Shown: positions 47,637 through 55,591 of the stretch, piece after piece | Position numbering within the stretch: position 1 is the stretch's first letter | Layout of the letters: the number at the start of each line of letters is the position of its first letter | Source: Owenweeksia sp965229445 | GTDB taxonomy: Bacteria > Bacteroidota > Bacteroidia > Flavobacteriales > Schleiferiaceae | Length of the DNA: 64,000 nucleotides | Direction: 5' to 3' | Assembly: GCA_965229445.1 (NCBI GenBank) | Contig: OZ245876.1 | Coordinates: 1,426,001 to 1,490,000, forward strand | Made by a program: the position numbers and the translations under genes | The notes under the pieces: generated by a model | The model's input: the letters and a program-made list of their open reading frames with translations, nothing else | What the model was told of the DNA's origin: nothing | The model's database searches: none

Positions 47637-48638
47637 TTAACTAAGCAACGAGTAGGAAATCAGCAACCTATCATTCTTTCTCCATCGCACCCATCCCTTG
47701 CCTTTCTCTTTTAGGTTTTCATTGACCAGCCGCACATACATCCAACTATCTTGAACCAAGAGGGGTTGCATAAAATCAAAATTTACTTCGATTCGGCCGG
47801 CATGATCCATGGGCTTAACAAAAACTTCCTTGCTGCTATATTCATTGAACTCAACGCTGTTTACGCCTAGCATAAACTCTGGCCAGGAGAGGTAGGTGCC
47901 CTGTTGTTTGTTTAGATAGCTCATCAGATGATTCTGACGGTTAACCTCAACCTGTACAAAGTCGTGTCCCACCGCCAGTACCTTGAATATCATAATTCCG
48001 TAATCCAGTTTTAAGTGCTCGGGAAACAACCAGGGCGGAGCGTAGCTGGTGGAGTAAGAATGTTCATTACGGACAAATACCACACTGTCTGTGGGACTGT
48101 GATCAATCACAGATTTTTCGAGATTTACCCCACCATAAAAATATAAGCTCGGATGTTCAAAGAACTGGGGCCGAAAAAAGCCCACTCCCATAGTGGATGC
48201 CAGGTTTATCTTAGTTGCTTCATGTCTTAGTACTGCATTGCGATTGGATTTATCAGGCTTTATAGATAAGGAAACAGGTTGTGCATCAAGTGCTTCCGTA
48301 GTTGGTCTTTGGGGTTGCTCCGTCTCCTGTTTTTCTTTCTCCTTTTGGCGTTCCAAATAGCGATAATGGGTAATACCGTAGAAAATCAGGAGTAATATCA
48401 TCAGTATCCAGTTCAACTTGATAATAACTCGATGTGTTACCATATAAGGAATGAAGAAAGAAGTGAGGAGGGCAATACCCCCAAACATTACCCCCCAGCC
48501 CAGCACAATGGCTCCTCCAGCCAACATTTGATCTTTGCCGGCCTCTAACATACCGGCTACGTATAAGCCCATCAGAAAAAACACAAGGAGCATCAGCAAA
48601 TAGAAAGCTAGTCTTGCTGGTATCTTTCCCACTTTCAT
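47637..48638 (-). CDS. Membrane protein of unknown function, partner of the VWA protein
   Basis: This 333-residue protein has three N-terminal membrane helices (FYLLMLLVFFLMGLYVAG, IVLGWGVMFGGIALLTSFF and LNWILMILLLIFYGITHY), then a charged linker rich in K, E and Q, and a C-terminal globular domain of about 220 residues containing SIKPDKSNRN and LLVQDSWMYVRLVNENL. I do not recognise a family. The gene begins three bases after the stop of the VWA protein gene, a spacing that argues for coupled expression and a joint role at the envelope. Confidence 0.75.
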   Translation of the reverse strand: MKVGKIPARLAFYLLMLLVFFLMGLYVAGMLEAGKDQMLAGGAIVLGWGVMFGGIALLTSFFIPYMVTHRVIIKLNWILMILLLIFYGITHYRYLERQKEKEKQETEQPQRPTTEALDAQPVSLSIKPDKSNRNAVLRHEATKINLASTMGVGFFRPQFFEHPSLYFYGGVNLEKSVIDHSPTDSVVFVRNEHSYSTSYAPPWLFPEHLKLDYGIMIFKVLAVGHDFVQVEVNRQNHLMSYLNKQQGTYLSWPEFMLGVNSVEFNEYSSKEVFVKPMDHAGRIEVNFDFMQPLLVQDSWMYVRLVNENLKEKGKGWVRWRKNDRLLISYSLLS

Positions 48639-48641
48639 AGG

Positions 48642-50036
48642 CTAAAAATTTACCTCTTTAGAAATCAATTCCCCCGCTTTTACCGTGATCCTGAAAGTCT
48701 GCGATGCTTTGTCTTTATGGACACCCAAGGGCACGGCTTTAACTTCATAAACTCCAGGATTGAGAAGGAATTTGGTGCCTCGGTCATAAGTACGTGATCC
48801 CCCCAGTTTTTTACCAGTATTGATTTCTTTAATACTAACGATGGCATCTACATTCTCGCCATTCACCCTGGTGATAATTTCAAAGTTTCCGGATTTAAAA
48901 TTATGGGATACGGGTGTGGTGCCACCGGCAGTAATGCTAATATTCTCCAGTTCAGTGTAAGTACTTATTCCTTTCATACTTCCCAGAGCTTGAATGCTCA
49001 CCTTATAGGTACCGGGATTCACTTCCACCTCTTTTGGCTCAGTATAAGTTCTAACTGATGCAGCAACTTTATCATTTGTATCATACAACTTTACGACACA
49101 GTCCCAGTTTTCACCATTATTGGTGGTAGCAATGCGAAGGAGGCCACCGTCAAAAGAGATGGTTTGGTGACCAATTTTATTGTCAAAACTCTGTATGCCA
49201 GACACGGTAATTTTATCTACATCGCTTCCTTCCAGGGGAACCACTTCAAGGTTATAAGTGCTGGGAGGTAGATAAAAGGAACCAGTGTCTTTGTAAGTTC
49301 GAACCATAATAGGCTTTCGTTTGCTTACCACATCGTAGGCCTTCACCCAGGCATCTATGGCCACCCCATTCTTGATAGCATAAACGGTAAAATTACCGTC
49401 GGGCATATCAACTGTGGCTTCGGTAGCTTCATTTAAAACTTCACCCAAATCACCGGCATTTCCTGCTTCATAATAGTTGCCATCCCCGGCTTGAGCTGCA
49501 CATTTTACTTGTTTGGTGTCTGCATCTTTCAAGCCAAAGCCAATGATGTGTAATTTAAATTCAATCCCTTCAGCTTTAGCGCTTTTTACCACCTCACAGA
49601 TATCACCATCACAGGATTCAATACCATCCGTAATGAGGATGATGGTAGCTTTTAGCTTAGATTTCCGCAGTTCATCAATGACTAATGAAGCAGAGTAGGC
49701 CAGGGGAGTTTTCCCCAGGGGCTTAATCCCTGTTACCGCTTCAGTAAGTTGACTCTTGGTGCCGTTTTTCACCTCTACCAAAAACTCCACATCCTTGCAA
49801 TCACCCTTCTTGCGGTGCCCGTAAGCTACCAAGCCCAACTTTTGATTATCTGGAAGCGTATTCACGGAGTTTGAAAGCACGTCGGCAGCGATGGCCATTT
49901 TAGTCTTGCCATCTATCTGTCCCCACATTGAGCCACTGGCATCATAAATGAATATGATGGGCGAACCCTGTTGGTTGTTTTGGGCGATGAGCAATGCAGA
50001 TAGGCCAAGGGAGAGGATCAGGAATATCTTTTTCAT
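48642..50036 (-). CDS. Secreted VWA-domain protein with three C-terminal beta-sandwich repeats
   Basis: This 464-residue protein has a signal peptide (MKKIFLILSLGLSALLIAQ) and a von Willebrand factor A domain (about 25-215) with an intact MIDAS motif DASGSMWG (Asp32, Ser34, Ser36), LGKTPLAYS for the threonine and ILITDGIESCDGD for the aspartate. Three repeats of about 85-90 residues follow. Each has a RTY motif and a P-G/S-x-Y-x-V/L segment ending in PLG or similar (RTYKDTGSFYLPPSTYNLEV, RTYTEPKEVEVNPGTYKVSI, RTYDRGTKFLLNPGVYEVKA). Such VWA proteins bind metal-dependent protein ligands. An upstream in-frame ATG at 50093 would hide the signal peptide, so 50036 is chosen. It is first in a two-gene unit with the three-helix membrane protein gene. 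Confidence 0.87.
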   Translation of the reverse strand: MKKIFLILSLGLSALLIAQNNQQGSPIIFIYDASGSMWGQIDGKTKMAIAADVLSNSVNTLPDNQKLGLVAYGHRKKGDCKDVEFLVEVKNGTKSQLTEAVTGIKPLGKTPLAYSASLVIDELRKSKLKATIILITDGIESCDGDICEVVKSAKAEGIEFKLHIIGFGLKDADTKQVKCAAQAGDGNYYEAGNAGDLGEVLNEATEATVDMPDGNFTVYAIKNGVAIDAWVKAYDVVSKRKPIMVRTYKDTGSFYLPPSTYNLEVVPLEGSDVDKITVSGIQSFDNKIGHQTISFDGGLLRIATTNNGENWDCVVKLYDTNDKVAASVRTYTEPKEVEVNPGTYKVSIQALGSMKGISTYTELENISITAGGTTPVSHNFKSGNFEIITRVNGENVDAIVSIKEINTGKKLGGSRTYDRGTKFLLNPGVYEVKAVPLGVHKDKASQTFRITVKAGELISKEVNF

Positions 50037-50333
50037 CAGCGGAAGAAATGTATTCAGCAAAGAATATGGAACAAAGCGGTGAAGCCACTTCAAAATATCT
50101 CCTGCTGAATAGCTTGGTTTCTATTTGGTTGAAGAATAAAGATAGCAGCTTTTGGCTTACGTGTGAAGAATATGGGAGATTGTTCCTTGCGGGCCTATGT
50201 CAAAGATGATCTTATGGAGGCTCAGGTTGATGCGCAGGGCGATTAAACTGGTTTTAGAATCCTCATCTGGGTCTCCACCAAAAAGACCGGTGAAGGGATA
50301 GTCAATGATAAATACGCTCTATGGGTGTCGATC

Positions 50334-50711
50334 CTAATCTGATGAAAGCAAGGCTTTGAATCCTCCGTAAAACATTCTTTCAGCGTTAAATATTAAACGT
50401 GAAGTATCAGTAAGTGGAGCAATTAGTTCGGTCATCCTAGGATCAGCAGCCACACCTTTGTTAGCCTGGTTTCTTGCGGCCAGTGAATCAAATGTAACCC
50501 AGCCGAAAATGACAGCCTCTTTTTCCTTAGCATCCGTGAGCTCTACAAATGATCTTGTTCCGGACAGGTGTAAATCATCTCCCACGAATTCATGATACGC
50601 CAAAGCACCATGTTCCTTCCAAATCTCTGCCACCTGCTGCGCGATGCGTTTATAGTCTGCCACTTTATGCTGTGGAATTGGAAAGACGAAACCATCAATG
50701 TATTGACTCAT
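50334..50711 (-). CDS. DUF1428 (YbaA-like) protein
   Basis: This 125-residue cytosolic protein matches the DUF1428 family: YIDGFVFPIPQHKVADYKRI at the start, HEFVGDDL in the middle and AERMFYGGFKALLSSD at the end. The family is a dimeric alpha/beta (ferredoxin-like) fold with no assigned reaction; E. coli YbaA is a member. It is the last gene of a four-gene minus-strand group (Crp-like regulator, pirin, DUF5996, DUF1428) with short gaps. Confidence 0.9.
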   Translation of the reverse strand: MSQYIDGFVFPIPQHKVADYKRIAQQVAEIWKEHGALAYHEFVGDDLHLSGTRSFVELTDAKEKEAVIFGWVTFDSLAARNQANKGVAADPRMTELIAPLTDTSRLIFNAERMFYGGFKALLSSD

Positions 50712-50750
50712 AAGCTATCGCGAGTTATTTAGTCCATATTGCTCAAAGCG

Positions 50751-51671
50751 CTATGCCTGGCTTTTTTCAAGCTTCTGCCGATCCCAATTAGCCGTATGGG
50801 CCGCCGCAAAATACGTGCTTCTAAGAAAGGATAAAAGCATTTCGCGCGGGTTGGATGATTGCTGTAAGTCTTCGTATTTTAGAAAAAACTCACCCATTTC
50901 TTCACTATAGAATGCCTGACTTGGTTCTACCGTCTGTTTACCAAAGTTAGGATTAGCAGGATAAGCATATGCGTAGAAAACCGGTGATGGAAAGTCTGCA
51001 GAGCCCGGCCAAAAGCCTGCACTGCTAACCTCATGTGAATAGGCTTCTTGCATGACTTCCAAAGGCATATTGGGCATTCCACCAGGATGTAGCGGAGCTG
51101 TATTTCCTGAAAACCGGGTAACGGCCAGGTCGAATGCGCCCCAGAATAGATGGACCGGACTGCATTTACCAATAAACTCACTTCTAAATTGACTAAACAC
51201 ATCATTTGCCTGCATCATCGCCTGCCAGAAGGCATGAGCTGCCTGTGGTTCATAAGCCTTGTTTACAGTATTCTCCTTAAATGGAATGGCCGGATCCATC
51301 TCGTTGGGGCGACCATGAATTTTGATATTTAGTCCTAAGCCGTGGAGTTTTTGAAACAGTTCATCGTAAAAATCTGCCACCGTCCTTGGCTTTAAATCCA
51401 TGCTAATGGTTTTTTCATAAGAGCAATGAATGAATAGTTTATGTTGGTCAAAATCAAAGTCTATTTGAAAAACACGGCCATCATAAGGAATGCCATGCGT
51501 GGTATAACCATGTGCATTTACGTAAAGGGCGGCATGCCAGGAATGATTTTGCCAGGGCATGGATCGCAACCTTATTTTGCCTACAATTTGAAGCCACTGA
51601 TGCAGTGTTTCCAGAGTATCTTTTAATTCATCAAATGATAAAATCGGCCATTCTTTTTTCAGTATTTGCAT
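50751..51671 (-). CDS. DUF5996 family protein
   Basis: The protein has about 306 residues and fits the DUF5996 family: LQIVGKIRLRSMPWQNHSWH near the N-terminus, TTHGIPYDGRVFQIDFD, HLFWGAFDLAVTRFSG in the middle and HEVSSAGFWPG toward the end. It is rich in conserved W, H and P residues, suggesting an enzyme or ligand-binding role, but no reaction is known. An ATG at 51695 would overlap the pirin gene by 14 bases; the ATG at 51671 (MQILKKEWP) leaves a 10-base gap and is preferred. Its place between pirin and DUF1428 genes suggests a shared stress or detoxification regulon, which is inference. Confidence 0.85.
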   Translation of the reverse strand: MQILKKEWPILSFDELKDTLETLHQWLQIVGKIRLRSMPWQNHSWHAALYVNAHGYTTHGIPYDGRVFQIDFDFDQHKLFIHCSYEKTISMDLKPRTVADFYDELFQKLHGLGLNIKIHGRPNEMDPAIPFKENTVNKAYEPQAAHAFWQAMMQANDVFSQFRSEFIGKCSPVHLFWGAFDLAVTRFSGNTAPLHPGGMPNMPLEVMQEAYSHEVSSAGFWPGSADFPSPVFYAYAYPANPNFGKQTVEPSQAFYSEEMGEFFLKYEDLQQSSNPREMLLSFLRSTYFAAAHTANWDRQKLEKSQA

Positions 51672-51681
51672 GCAGTCATTT

Positions 51682-52596
51682 TTAGTATTCTTCAATTAAC
51701 ACCCCCATTTTACCCATTTGGGCATCTCTGAGGGCTTCCAGAATCTCGGTTTGAGTATTCATGACAAATGGGCCGTAGGTAGATACCGGCTCGTCGATAG
51801 GCTCTCCAGACAATACAATAAACCTTGAGTCTTCCAAAACCTTTAATTCTATGGCAGCTTCCTCATTGTTAAACCAAATCATATCCTTGTCTGCTGCTGT
51901 TTTTCCGTCGGTTTCAATCTTGCCATTCAGCAGATAGATAATGGTATTGAAATGTTGTGGCAGAGGTAAGGAAACTTCAGCACCTGCCAATGCTTCAGCC
52001 CGCAATAAGGTCTGGGGACTGTAAGTTTTAGCAGGGCCTTTCACCGCTTTGAATTCTCCAGCTACAACCCCGATTTCCGCCTTATCCTCAACAATTTTAG
52101 GGGTGTCTTGATCTGATAAGGGTAGATAGTATGGCACTTCCAATTTATGTTTCGCCGGTGTGTTTACCCAAAACTGAATAAACTCATTTTCACCGCCATT
52201 CATAGCTAAATCCGCTCCGGGCCTCTCACTATGTGTTATTCCCAAACCGGCATGCATCCATTGGGTACCCCCTTCATGGACAATGGCATCGTTGCCCAGA
52301 GAATCACGATGGTGCACATTGCCTTTAAAGACGAAGGTTACCGGTGAGAAACCGCGATGAGGATGTGGGCCAACGCCAACCTCACTTTGCTTGCGGCCGC
52401 CGGTTAAGGGTTGGTCCCAGTGATGAATTAAGAGAAACGGATCGATTTGATCAATTCCAGAGCTGGGTAAAGGCTGATCCAGAAGATGGCCTCCCATCTT
52501 TACGCGCTGTGCGGGTAATAACTCTCTTACGCTTCGGTGTTTCATTGTTGATTGCTTCATACTTTCAAAATTCGTCAATCCAGAAGAACTGTGCAT
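51682..52596 (-). CDS. Pirin family protein
   Basis: Pirins are bicupin Fe(II) proteins; some bacterial members are quercetin dioxygenases, others redox regulators. The N-terminal cupin shows the metal ligands in HPHRGFSPVTFVFKG (two histidines) and MHAGLGITHSERPG (histidine and glutamate). The C-terminal pirin domain contains FNTIIYLLNGKIETDG. At up to 304 residues the length is typical. Possible starts are ATG 52596, or more likely one at about 52545-52560 (MKQSTMKHRSVRELL). The neighbouring Crp-like gene, 29 bases upstream of the longest start, is a good candidate regulator. Confidence 0.92.
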   Translation of the reverse strand: MHSSSGLTNFESMKQSTMKHRSVRELLPAQRVKMGGHLLDQPLPSSGIDQIDPFLLIHHWDQPLTGGRKQSEVGVGPHPHRGFSPVTFVFKGNVHHRDSLGNDAIVHEGGTQWMHAGLGITHSERPGADLAMNGGENEFIQFWVNTPAKHKLEVPYYLPLSDQDTPKIVEDKAEIGVVAGEFKAVKGPAKTYSPQTLLRAEALAGAEVSLPLPQHFNTIIYLLNGKIETDGKTAADKDMIWFNNEEAAIELKVLEDSRFIVLSGEPIDEPVSTYGPFVMNTQTEILEALRDAQMGKMGVLIEEY

Positions 52597-52625
52597 TCAG
52601 CTATCTGAAGAAATAATCGTCCAGA

Positions 52626-53162
52626 TTAAGCCCGCGCAATTTCGCTTCTGATCGTACTCAGGGTCTGTGGCGCAATGCCTAAATAGTTGGCAATCATCCT
52701 TTGTGGAATTCTCTGGAGCAATTCCGGGTAGGTATTTATAAAGTAGTGATATCTGTCAACGGCCGGGGAGCCCATCAACATAAGAACCCGGTGTTGTAAC
52801 TTAGCAATGCGTCGATACAGGAGTTGAGCGTTTTCCATCAACCGCTCCTTGGATAAATCTGCTTTGAAAAGGCAATCTTTATCAAATAGAATAACTTCTG
52901 AATCTTCCAGGCAATCAATATAGAGTTGTACCGGCTCATTAAATTCTACCGCTTCAACATCGGCAATGATCCAATTTTCCGGCGCAAACATGAAGATGTG
53001 TTCACGTCCCTTACTATCAATAATGTAGCTTCTGAGTAAGCCCTCGCTGACATAGAATGTGGAAGCTCTGGTATCACCTTGCCGCTGAAGGAATTCTCCT
53101 TTTTTAAAATGCCTGGTAATGGCCTTTTTATCCAGGTCAAGAATGTCATGAAGGTCGTTCAT
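52626..53162 (-). CDS. Crp/Fnr-family transcription regulator
   Basis: This 178-residue protein has a cyclic-nucleotide-binding-type beta-roll (FKKGEFLQRQGDTRASTFYV, about 18-110), a dimerisation helix and a short C-terminal helix-turn-helix (RMIANYLGIAPQTLSTIRSE). The Fnr iron-sulfur cysteine set is absent, and the canonical cAMP-contact motif (RSxxxxE in Crp) is not evident, so the effector is unknown. It is the first gene of a group with pirin, DUF5996 and DUF1428 genes on the same strand, and probably regulates them. Confidence 0.9.
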   Translation of the reverse strand: MNDLHDILDLDKKAITRHFKKGEFLQRQGDTRASTFYVSEGLLRSYIIDSKGREHIFMFAPENWIIADVEAVEFNEPVQLYIDCLEDSEVILFDKDCLFKADLSKERLMENAQLLYRRIAKLQHRVLMLMGSPAVDRYHYFINTYPELLQRIPQRMIANYLGIAPQTLSTIRSEIARA

Positions 53163-53350
53163 TCTCCGGGTCTTGCTTATGCCTGGACTAAAGATATCAG
53201 GTTTTTAATGAGATACCATGCTTGCCCGAATTTTAGGGAAAAAGAAATCGGAAAGTGCCAATTGTCATGACGAATGGTGTTCATAAGAATTAGATTTATG
53301 TGCCCATGTGATTCCCGCATCATTTGTATCCTAACTTTCCTTATCACTTA

Positions 53351-53893
53351 TCACACTGATCTCTCGTAAGCCTCTTTTATCCAAGCTTTCAGCTCATCGT
53401 CAATTTCATCCACTTCGGAAATTTTTACTCTATGGGTACACATGCTGCCAAAGGGTCCGGAGTTTTCCAGTCTGTCTGTAACCGGTTGGTCTTTTAATTT
53501 AAAGCCCAGGTCTATTCTGGTTTTGGTAGCTGGTTTGATGAGTAAGAATTGCCTTTTTCGTATAATACTTACACTGCCCTTTTTGGGCGTGATGGTCACA
53601 TCATTTCCCAGAGACTGAACATAATCAATGAGCTCCTGATATATAGGAAACAGGGCTTCTTTACCCTTATACTGAAATGAAACCAGCTCATCCGCGCTTT
53701 GATTTTCTTCCTTGGATAATAACACAATGGTGTTGGCGAAGCCATGGGTAACATTATGCTCCTTTTTTAAATAATTGACGCCTTCAGAATGTTTGCTGAA
53801 TGATTTGGATTTAAGTATGCTCTTCCACTCATCCAGTGATTTTCCGGTCTTTTCCGGCATATTGGCTATCATGGTTTTTAAGGCTGGATCCAT
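53351..53893 (-). CDS. DUF4287 plus DUF5655 protein
   Basis: The protein is about 180 residues. The N-terminal part (MIANMPEKTGKSLDEWKSIL, residues 8-70, with YLKKEHNVTHGFANTIV) matches DUF4287. The C-terminal part (PIYQELIDYVQSLGNDVTI, IIRKRQFLLIKPATKTRIDL, HRVKISEVDEIDDELKAWI) matches DUF5655, a domain sometimes seen with DNA-related proteins and transporters. The reaction is unknown. An ATG at 53938 would add 15 residues (MTVQILKRNSNTRNN) that are not part of either domain. It stands alone between the Crp-like gene and a small membrane protein gene. Confidence 0.85.
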   Translation of the reverse strand: MDPALKTMIANMPEKTGKSLDEWKSILKSKSFSKHSEGVNYLKKEHNVTHGFANTIVLLSKEENQSADELVSFQYKGKEALFPIYQELIDYVQSLGNDVTITPKKGSVSIIRKRQFLLIKPATKTRIDLGFKLKDQPVTDRLENSGPFGSMCTHRVKISEVDEIDDELKAWIKEAYERSV

Positions 53894-54072
53894 GTTATTT
53901 CGTGTATTAGAGTTTCTTTTTAAAATCTGAACTGTCATTGTCCGATTAAATTCCAGACTACCATATTAAGCCATGCAATCTGCTTATAAAACAGCTTATC
54001 ATCCTAGAATATTACATTTTACAAACTTAGATAGGTTTATCGATGTAAGATTCTCCAAAGTTTAGCAGGATT

Positions 54073-54630
54073 TTAGTTCTGAGAAAATCCGACAAAACCG
54101 TGACGATCATAAAAATCTGATTCAAAAAGGCTGGAAATCTCATTATCCAATTCACCTAACTCCGATTCTGACACCAGGACGGATGTCTGATAAATTAAAA
54201 TGGGAAGCCCGGTATCCTTATCATAATTGTAGAAAAGGAGTTTACCCAGATCTGTTGTTTTCATCCTACGGACAAACTCAAATCCCGAGCCAAGAGAATC
54301 AAACTTTATGGTCTTGTACCCGGTGGTAGCAAATCCATATTCATAAGAATAGCTAAGGCTTTTTGTATTAATGAGGAGTTTCTCCTTGCCAAACATATTC
54401 CAAATCAAATAGCGAAATGGAACAATGAGAATAAAGGCAGCAAGAATTATCAGGGGTAAGGCAAATTGTCCTGCATCTTTCTGTGGCAGATTTGTAATAG
54501 CAAATAACAACAAGGCAGTGAGAAGCAGCACTATTATTCCTAGTACTACTTTACCAATAGGGTTTGCCTTCACAGTGAGTGTTGCATAGATGTTAAGGCC
54601 ATCATTATCAATGGTTATGGAGTTTTTCAT
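54073..54630 (-). CDS. Two-helix membrane protein of unknown function
   Basis: The 185-residue protein has two central membrane helices (VVLGIIVLLLTALLLFAI and FALPLIILAAFILIVPF) and a cytosolic C-terminal part of about 90 residues with LLINTKSLSYSYEYGF and LFYNYDKDTGLPIL. The C-terminal part looks like a PH-like beta domain (YcxB or bPH type), but the match is weak. It stands alone. Confidence 0.65.
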   Translation of the reverse strand: MKNSITIDNDGLNIYATLTVKANPIGKVVLGIIVLLLTALLLFAITNLPQKDAGQFALPLIILAAFILIVPFRYLIWNMFGKEKLLINTKSLSYSYEYGFATTGYKTIKFDSLGSGFEFVRRMKTTDLGKLLFYNYDKDTGLPILIYQTSVLVSESELGELDNEISSLFESDFYDRHGFVGFSQN

Positions 54631-54788
54631 TCTTGAACCTAAGGGTAAGAAAGCAATTGATCTGATGCTAATGATTCACAAGATACTAGTTGCGTGGTAT
54701 TGTTTGGGTGCCTGGGTCTAAATTTAGGTCCCTCACGGTGAATTTTAGATTGAAAACTCAAGGTATGCGTGTTTCTTTGTTCCTAGAC

Positions 54789-55502
54789 CTAATTGTTTAC
54801 AGGTATAGCGGCTATTTCTGTGCTAATCAAATCGTACAACTGATCTTCCCAGTTAATTGAATTGATTTCGGGATAGCTCGGATTTACTCTAAAATCCCTG
54901 GGACTAATGATGACTTTAACTTGCTTATTGATAGCGTTTTGAGTCATTAGAAACACCTCTTCAATGGCCTCGTCACCAATTGGAATGCACCCAATGGTGG
55001 CAGATTTACCATGAATAAAAATATTCCCACCCAAGTCTGTTTCCTTCCTAATAAGTGATTTGCTTCTGTCCAGTTCATTGGGATAGCTCAGCTTGATAGA
55101 AAGGTGATAGGAACTGTTTGGGTTTAGATATTCAACATGGTAAATACCTTCAGGTATTTGTCGGTCACCTTGTTTGAGCTTTGGTCCCAACTCTCCAGAA
55201 TAAGCCGTGAAGGGGTATTCTTTAAGGAGCTTTAAGCCATCGTCAAGTTTGGCATAAACCTGAAGAATTCTTTCTTCTTTAAACGCAAGCATTAAGATTT
55301 CCGGAGGCAAATCAGTTAGACCTGCCTGCAGTAAATTGCTTTGGAGGCGATCAATGGCACTCATTTCTATTTGGTCTACTACGCTGCTTACGGTCTGCTT
55401 TTCTTTCACTTTATGGAGTAGGGGCATATAAATTGAGCGCCCGAAATGTAGAAATACCATGCTTATCAGGACAAATGCAAATAGTACGGTCAGCTTTTTC
55501 AT
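54789..55502 (-). CDS. L,D-transpeptidase family protein (YafK/DpaA-like)
   Basis: This 237-residue exported protein has an N-terminal hydrophobic signal or anchor (LTVLFAFVLISMVFLHF) and a C-terminal YkuD domain (about 90-215). The active-site motif is IFIHGKSATIGCIPIGDEA, with His164 and catalytic Cys172 and the short histidine-cysteine spacing of the YafK/ErfK branch. An upstream segment GDRQIPEGIYHVEYLN is also characteristic. E. coli DpaA (YafK) cleaves Braun lipoprotein from peptidoglycan; here either cross-linking or hydrolysis of meso-diaminopimelate bonds is possible. It lies 89 bases downstream of the YwqK-like gene on the same strand. Confidence 0.87.
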   Translation of the reverse strand: MKKLTVLFAFVLISMVFLHFGRSIYMPLLHKVKEKQTVSSVVDQIEMSAIDRLQSNLLQAGLTDLPPEILMLAFKEERILQVYAKLDDGLKLLKEYPFTAYSGELGPKLKQGDRQIPEGIYHVEYLNPNSSYHLSIKLSYPNELDRSKSLIRKETDLGGNIFIHGKSATIGCIPIGDEAIEEVFLMTQNAINKQVKVIISPRDFRVNPSYPEINSINWEDQLYDLISTEIAAIPVNN

Positions 55503-55591
55503 GAAGTATCCAACGCATCAAACCGAAGCTTAAGTGTTGATTAAGCCAAATAATTTGGCTGGGATTGGTCTCCAGGGAACCTATTGGTTAG

